DNA of 64,000 nucleotides from Hypsibius dujardini (lineage: Eukaryota > Tardigrada > Eutardigrada > Parachela > Hypsibiidae), in the NCBI GenBank assembly GCA_001579985.1, contig LRSR01000649.1:62001-126000 (forward strand). The letters are read 5' to 3'. The position numbers and the translations under genes were made by a program. The notes under the pieces were generated by a model. It had not been told where the DNA came from. It saw only the letters and a program-made list of their open reading frames with translations, and searched no databases. This document shows positions 58,884-64,000 of this stretch, piece by piece. Numbering within the stretch: position 1 is the first letter of the stretch; every line of letters starts with the position of its first letter.

Positions 58884-59718
58884 TGTCGTCCACAAGACAC
58901 AACCGGAGTCACACTTATTTGCACTCGAGGAACGTTGAATTTTTCAAAGAATCGAAAATCCTCCGCTGCAGAGGACAGCCGCCAAGCCGGCACTTCTGCG
59001 TCCCACAATAATTAAACACCGTTCTTTTACAAATGGCAGGCATTTCTCTCTCTCTTTCTTTCCGAAATCAATCCTAATAAGGTTGTATTTGCTGCTTAGT
59101 TGGTTGCGAGAAATGCTTCTGATGCGTATATATAACTGCGAATTCCCCAATTACTTTTGATTTAACAAAAAGATGGTCTGAATGCCGATATTTTTTATTG
59201 AAGCACCATGCACAGCGACAGCTTTGTAAATACAGGTGTGCATTAGCTGTATTTCCGGCACTCTTCCACTGGGTATAAATGCAGCGTACACATGTATTTG
59301 CCTTCAAATAGGCCCTATATCATGCAAGAAGACTCTCGTTACGTAAGTTTAAACTTATTTGTTTGCCTGCCAGTCCTGCCTCTTTCCGTGCGCTGCAAGA
59401 CGGTCCGCGTTCTCCACGGTCTTCGCCACTGCAGGTTCGCTCTCCCCAGGGATATGAGTGGCAGCGGTCGCGCTGCTGACGCTCTATTGAAATTGACTTA
59501 CCGTCAATGGGCAACTGGAAGTAGGCCTGCATCGAGCGGCAACTTAATCTGGTCAACCCCAATGAGATAGCAGATTATCAGCAAGCTTGGCAGTAATTCT
59601 TAGCAAATGTTATTTAAAGTTGTCTCAACGTTTCGTTGGGCCCTATATACTTCTTTCTGCTCAATCTCCCAGATTGAACCCATTTCAGAGTCGCTTATCC
59701 CGATTTTTTCCATTAAAC
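58884..59718. other. Intergenic, nothing recognised
   Basis: Spacer between GPCR E and the GST. No coding similarity seen. Confidence 0.4.
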
Positions 59719-61844
59719 ATGCCTGAAAGCAAGCCTGTTTTTGGATACTGGAAGCTGCGCGCTGTAAGTCAAATCACTCAGTACATGCAATATCATCATT
59801 TTTGTAAATAAAACTTTGATTTTTCCAGCGTGCCCGACCGATTCGCGCGCTCCTGGATTATGTGGGCCAAGAGTATGAATACAAAGAATATGACGTCTCT
59901 AGCATGGAGAGCACGAAAGGTAGTTAATAGTTATATTCAGTATCAAGCGTTTTTTTGCGCAGACAGGCGGATGGTTGTTTGGTTTTAGAGTGGTTCGAGA
60001 AGGACAAGCCGGCCCTCAATCACCCTCTCGTCAATGTAAGTCTATACACACGGTACGTCCCTTGTTTGCTGCAAAAAGAGGATAGTCAAATTTTTCTTGA
60101 CCATGCAATTGCGTTCATAGCTTCCCTATTGGAAGGAAGGAGACCTGATCCTCTTTCAATCGAACGCAATCATACGACACTTGGCCAGAAACCACGGCTT
60201 GGGTACGTCGTATATTGCTATGTATTAGTCACGTGTAGATACAATAATCACAGCCACATACAGTAGACATACTGTCTTAGTGAACGGTGAAGATAGCTAA
60301 GAGGTTGTTGGCACACGGCCGCGAATCCCTAATTAGCAGTGGCGGGATCTTAAGTCGAGGCGGTAGCCCTCAGCATACACGTCACTGAATAGGATGCATA
60401 AAAACTGACGCACGGACCTCGCGGAGTTAGAAAAATGCAAACTTACAGTATTATACTTTATCAAGGCCTTCCACAGACAATGAGGTATTAGGGAAGCATA
60501 AGACAGGTTACAGTAACAGCTCGATCTACAAAGAAGCCGGTTGAAACAATGGGAGTTGTACTGTATGTGGACCGAGTTGTTACTTGCACCCTGTAGATTA
60601 AGGACATCTGGGTCCACTTTTATGGTTGTTTGGCTCATTATGGTGTGGACCGAGTTGTCACTTCCCCATACTCAGGCGGTGACATCTCGGCCTAGATTCC
60701 AATTTTTATTTTATAAAATTTTCATTTATTTGAGGAGATCTATTTAGAAATCGAGAGGAGAAATTTTTTCCGACACAAAAAAGTACTGATATTTTTTTCA
60801 ACTCGGGGAAATATGGCCGGTCAATAAATATTTCTGAATACATCCCTTTATTTCACCTACGGTATTTAGTACTTTATATTGTCAATATGAATCTTATTAG
60901 GTCAAATTCAGAATTTCGAGTGTTTGAATCTTTTAGATTTGGAGCGCTTGGTTAGTTACTTGTGAGTTGGGGGTGGAGGAAATAAAAGATCACCTGATAA
61001 TTAAATTAGCGTGTCAATTAGCACGTGCACGTGTATGTGAGACTACCATAAATGTGGACCGAGTTGTCCCTGCCACCATAAGAAACACGGGCCAAACGGC
61101 AGGTTACGGGATAATCACATGGAGATGAGCCCCCTTCCGATCGATGGTCCTCTTGAGTATTGAATAGTGAATACTCGTATTATTGTAATACGAGTGTGTG
61201 TTGGTATAGCCGGGAAGACGCCGAGCGAGGTCGCGACTGCTGACATGATTGCGGAGTATTTTGCCGAACTTCGCTCTGCGGTCATTCAGCTGTCCAATTC
61301 CACGGAAAAGAGTCTTTACGTATGTATATATATGGGACATCGATATATCGGAAACTATTTTACCTGGTCTTGATAAACCTCGTTTTGGGATGAAATGGGG
61401 TGTGCAATTTGACAGGAAGGGAAACGGGTGGAACATGCCAAAAATTGGCGGGAACACCAATTGCAGCGCATTTCCAAACTACTCGGCTCCAAAGACTTTC
61501 TTCTCGACAGCGGACTCTCTTACGTGGACTTTATCCTCCACGAACTGCTCTACGTCCACTCTTTATTGGACCCCGATCTGGAGGAATTCACCAAGAAGGA
61601 CATTTCCAACGTCGCAGATTTCAAGCAGCGCTTTGAGGTATGGGCCTTACAAAAAGCCCACAACTTGAAATGATTGAATAATTACATCATAATGTACGAG
61701 TGTACGAGTATCTCAATAAATCTTTTTCAACCTTTACATGTATAGCGCATTCCCAAGATTGCGAACTTCATGAAACGTGAGGATGCCCGCAAGTTGACCA
61801 TCCATCCGACGTTCGCCAACTTCCCCGGACATCCACCATCCTGA
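59719..61844 (+). CDS. Mu-class-like glutathione S-transferase
   Basis: Cytosolic detoxification enzyme conjugating glutathione to electrophiles. Seven exons: 59719-59763, 59829-59919, 59989-60035, 60121-60202, 61210-61319, 61416-61637, 61746-61844; phases agree, 231 residues. The N-terminal thioredoxin-like domain has FGYWKLRARARPIRALLDYV (catalytic Tyr in GYW as in mu class), then NLPYWKEGDLILFQSNAIIR with the glutathione-binding QSNAI. The C-terminal helical domain has LLDSGLSYVDFILHELL and FKQRFERIPKI. Mu class rather than sigma is favoured by GYW and the 7-exon layout. The long fourth intron (60203-61209) has three copies of GTGGACCGAGTTGT. Confidence 0.9.
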
Positions 61845-62516
61845 TGATTTTACGAAGTAATATTTACAGATATTACCTTGCTTTAGTCTCAGCTCTTGTA
61901 TGTACAAGTCTAACGGCGGCCTACCGGCCGCCGACACTTTACAACTTAGGAAAGTCATAATTCGAATTAAAAGAGCTCTGCTCGTTTATTAAAAGCATTA
62001 AGTTCGAACCGTCAATCAGGCTTGGTGGGGACGGTAAGGGAAAAAATTTCGAATATTGTAAACCCTCGAGATTTTATTGGTGTTCGGAGAGAGTGAAAAT
62101 TTTCTTGGTAACTCGTAAGGGACCGAAAATTTTAGTGGCACTCCGATATATTCCGAACTACGGATTACCAGAAACATATGTGAACTTTAAGGACGACGCA
62201 AAACTAGCTGATTATCTATGTGGTTAACTACCATAAAAATTCCCTACGCCGAAGCCGGGGGGGGGGGCAATTTACATGAGCCTGTTATTATGACTCGAAG
62301 TTGATTATATCTGTAATCTGACGGAGCTCGTGTTAGGGAACCCTTATTTGTACCTTTAGGTTCTGGAATGCAAAAATTCTCTGATACCATAACGGCCAAA
62401 TAAAAATATTTGTTCATCATAAACATGGAACTATTTCAAAAATAGTGAGGGGAGATTCTGAATTTGTCCTTTAAAAATCTTCCCAAGTAAGCAGTGCTAA
62501 CTTCAAATTAAAAGTA
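61845..62516. other. Intergenic, nothing recognised
   Basis: Spacer downstream of the GST with a poly-G run near 62259-62267. Confidence 0.4.
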
Positions 62517-63225
62517 CAGGGTCCACCTACCACGAACATTTACTCAACGTTGAATGGGTTTCTAAATTTTAACGTTGCTCAAAACCTTAATTCTTTTAAA
62601 AGCAGATGTCTAGGTGAGTTGACTTTCTTATACTAATTTGAGTTTTTAAAATGTCAGTGAAAATCGCTAGCCTCGGCGCTCTTTTTGTAAACTGGCAATT
62701 TTTTTCTGTTAAGTTCGGCCAGGATCCAGCCGTTCTCTTCAAAGATATACATTCTTCAACCACATTTCACGGAAAATTGCTTAGTACATATTGTATACAT
62801 ATTATTAGAAGACTCCACTAAACTATGTATCTTTGCTTCTGCACGGAAACATCAATTTTCTAAAATGTATAGATTATATTTCACCCAACCAGTTAGTTGT
62901 CCCATAAAAATGTTGGAATCACCAGATGCAACGACATTCCTGTTCACTTTCGACTTTGACCGAAAGAAGGAAGCTCTTATTTCTACTCATACACTACTTT
63001 TGCTTGCTTGGTGGGTTGGCTTTACATGCTCAACTAGTGAGATTATGTCAAAGGTCATGTCAATCCAATCAACAATCAATCTACACAATCTACGTCTTTC
63101 ATTTGGCGAACCCTAGAAGCTTTCCATCGAAAGTGTTCATAATCTGTTAGCTTGCAACATGAGCTGAACTCTATCCAGCACATTTTTTAAAATTATGAAA
63201 CTGAAACCAGTACAAGCGGTTTATA
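62517..63225. mobile_element. MITE-like TIR element, family 1, copy 3 (right end degraded)
   Basis: Starts CAGGGTCCACCTACCACGAA directly after TA (62515-62516). It follows copy 1 (21724) in order: AAAGCAGATGTCTA, GCTAGCCTCGGCGCT-like block, CCAGTTAGTTGTCCCATA, CTTTCGACTTTGACCGAAAG, and CTGAAACCAGTACA near 63205. It has an extra ~150 bp in the middle relative to copy 1. Similarity fades before a right TIR. Confidence 0.65.
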
Positions 63226-63471
63226 GAAATATTTCGGACAGTTGGTAATTAATTCTAAACCTAAACGTTAAGTTTAAATTTTTGGGTCCTTCTGTGGAGG
63301 GCCTGGCGTTTGAAACGTCTTTTAAATAATTTGTTCCGGGTTTAAACGTAATATATATATATATACGTTTAGAATTGTTATCTACGTTCAACAATAATTA
63401 TCTTTTTAGGATTTATTGAAAGCAGTTTTCTTATCGCTTCTGGTAAAGAGCTTAACTATTTTTAGGGTAAC

Positions 63472-63918
63472 ACTATTGTTCCACCCTTGTTCCACCCTTT
63501 TCCCACCATTTCCCTATAGTCCAACCCTTTTCGTTTTTAATTTGAATAAAGTTGAATAATGGAACGGAGGGCTTCCTGGGAGCCTGTCTGTTTCGAGTCG
63601 GAAATAGCTTCATTGTCATCTGAGCGGTCCCCATCATCTGCGACGGAGCTGCCACTCTCATTCATTTTGTCTCGAAACGACAAGTATAGTTATATATATT
63701 TAGTTATCTTTATCTTATTATCATACTAATAAACTATTCGAAATTGTTTGGCTTTTGGATTTCAATCATTCCATCAATCAGTAATTTATCTTATGAATAA
63801 CTAAGTATCGTGGTAACGTCTTGAAAGACATTTTTTTTGTATTTCAATTAAAAAAAATTAAAAGGGTGAGACCATAGTGAAAAGGGTGGGACTATAGTGA
63901 ATGGGTGGGACTCTGGTG
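63472..63918. repeat. Inverted repeat with reiterated CCCACCCTTTT ends
   Basis: 63472-63532 contains reiterated TTCCACCCTTTTCCCACC-type units. 63860-63918 carries the reverse complement of the same unit, three times (AAAAGGGTGGGACTATAGTG). The ends of a ~450 bp segment are thus inverted copies of a short tandem unit, like subterminal repeats of a DNA element. Identity unknown. Confidence 0.55.
63537..63665 (-). CDS. Small acidic ORF, unassigned
   Basis: 42 residues from ATG, Ser/Asp/Glu-rich (MNESGSSVADDGDRSDDNEA start). It lies within the inverted-repeat segment. It could be the first exon of a gene beyond the window or a fragment; no family recognised. Confidence 0.15.
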   Translation of the reverse strand: MNESGSSVADDGDRSDDNEAISDSKQTGSQEALRSIIQLYSN

Positions 63919-64000
63919 ATTTCCTTATTTTTATTTAGTGATGCTGCTTGGTTTCAATGTAAATTTTATAGTATGTTTTAAAAATTTAATTTTTTAAGTT
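63919..64000. other. Window end, nothing recognised
   Basis: AT-rich sequence without features. Confidence 0.3.

Overview
This window is animal nuclear DNA. Genes are split by short spliceosomal introns (GT-AG, with at least two GC-AG). They are spaced 0.3 to 2 kb apart on both strands and include metazoan families: receptor guanylate cyclases, SLC13 carriers, rhodopsin-like GPCRs, an MFSD6-like transporter and a mu-class GST. Gene density, small introns and lineage-specific receptor expansions suggest a small-genome invertebrate. A tardigrade or other ecdysozoan is plausible, but I cannot fix the phylum from sequence alone. No virus-like or LTR element was recognised.

Layout. 1-4.1 kb: 3' part of a receptor guanylate cyclase whose ectodomain looks like a bacterial PstS-type phosphate-binding protein. 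4.8-5.8 kb: a short syntaxin-6-like SNARE. 6.3-8.4 kb (-): mitochondrial elongation factor Ts. 9.6-16.3 kb: two tandem SLC13-like carriers that lack both hallmark SNT motifs. 17.2-20.9 kb: a natriuretic-peptide-receptor-like ectodomain plus membrane anchor without a cyclase. 21.7-25.1 kb: a transposon-like TIR element, a dead GPCR and a large foldback repeat array. 25.3-36.9 kb is a housekeeping block: mS24, COX4 (-), FGGY carbohydrate kinase, ESCRT-II SNF8/VPS22 (-) and splicing factor RBM17/SPF45. 37.2-39.4 kb: a flavin monooxygenase pseudogene. 39.6-58.9 kb: a GPCR cluster (three intact-looking, two broken), interrupted by an MFSD6-like transporter (-). 59.7-61.8 kb: mu-class GST. 62.5-64 kb: repeats only.

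How the genes relate. The housekeeping genes serve mitochondrial translation and respiration (TSFM, mS24, COX4) and membrane traffic (syntaxin-6-like, SNF8). Two pairs are divergent with 520-640 bp between start codons (COX4/FGGY and SNF8/RBM17). The accessory part consists of membrane receptors and carriers that duplicate locally and decay. The six GPCR loci share a TM7 intron, and two broken ones share the same G-to-A change at its donor. Short TIR elements and TCTG/CAGA microsatellites sit mainly in introns of these duplicated families. The most unusual item is the PstS-like domain on a membrane guanylate cyclase.
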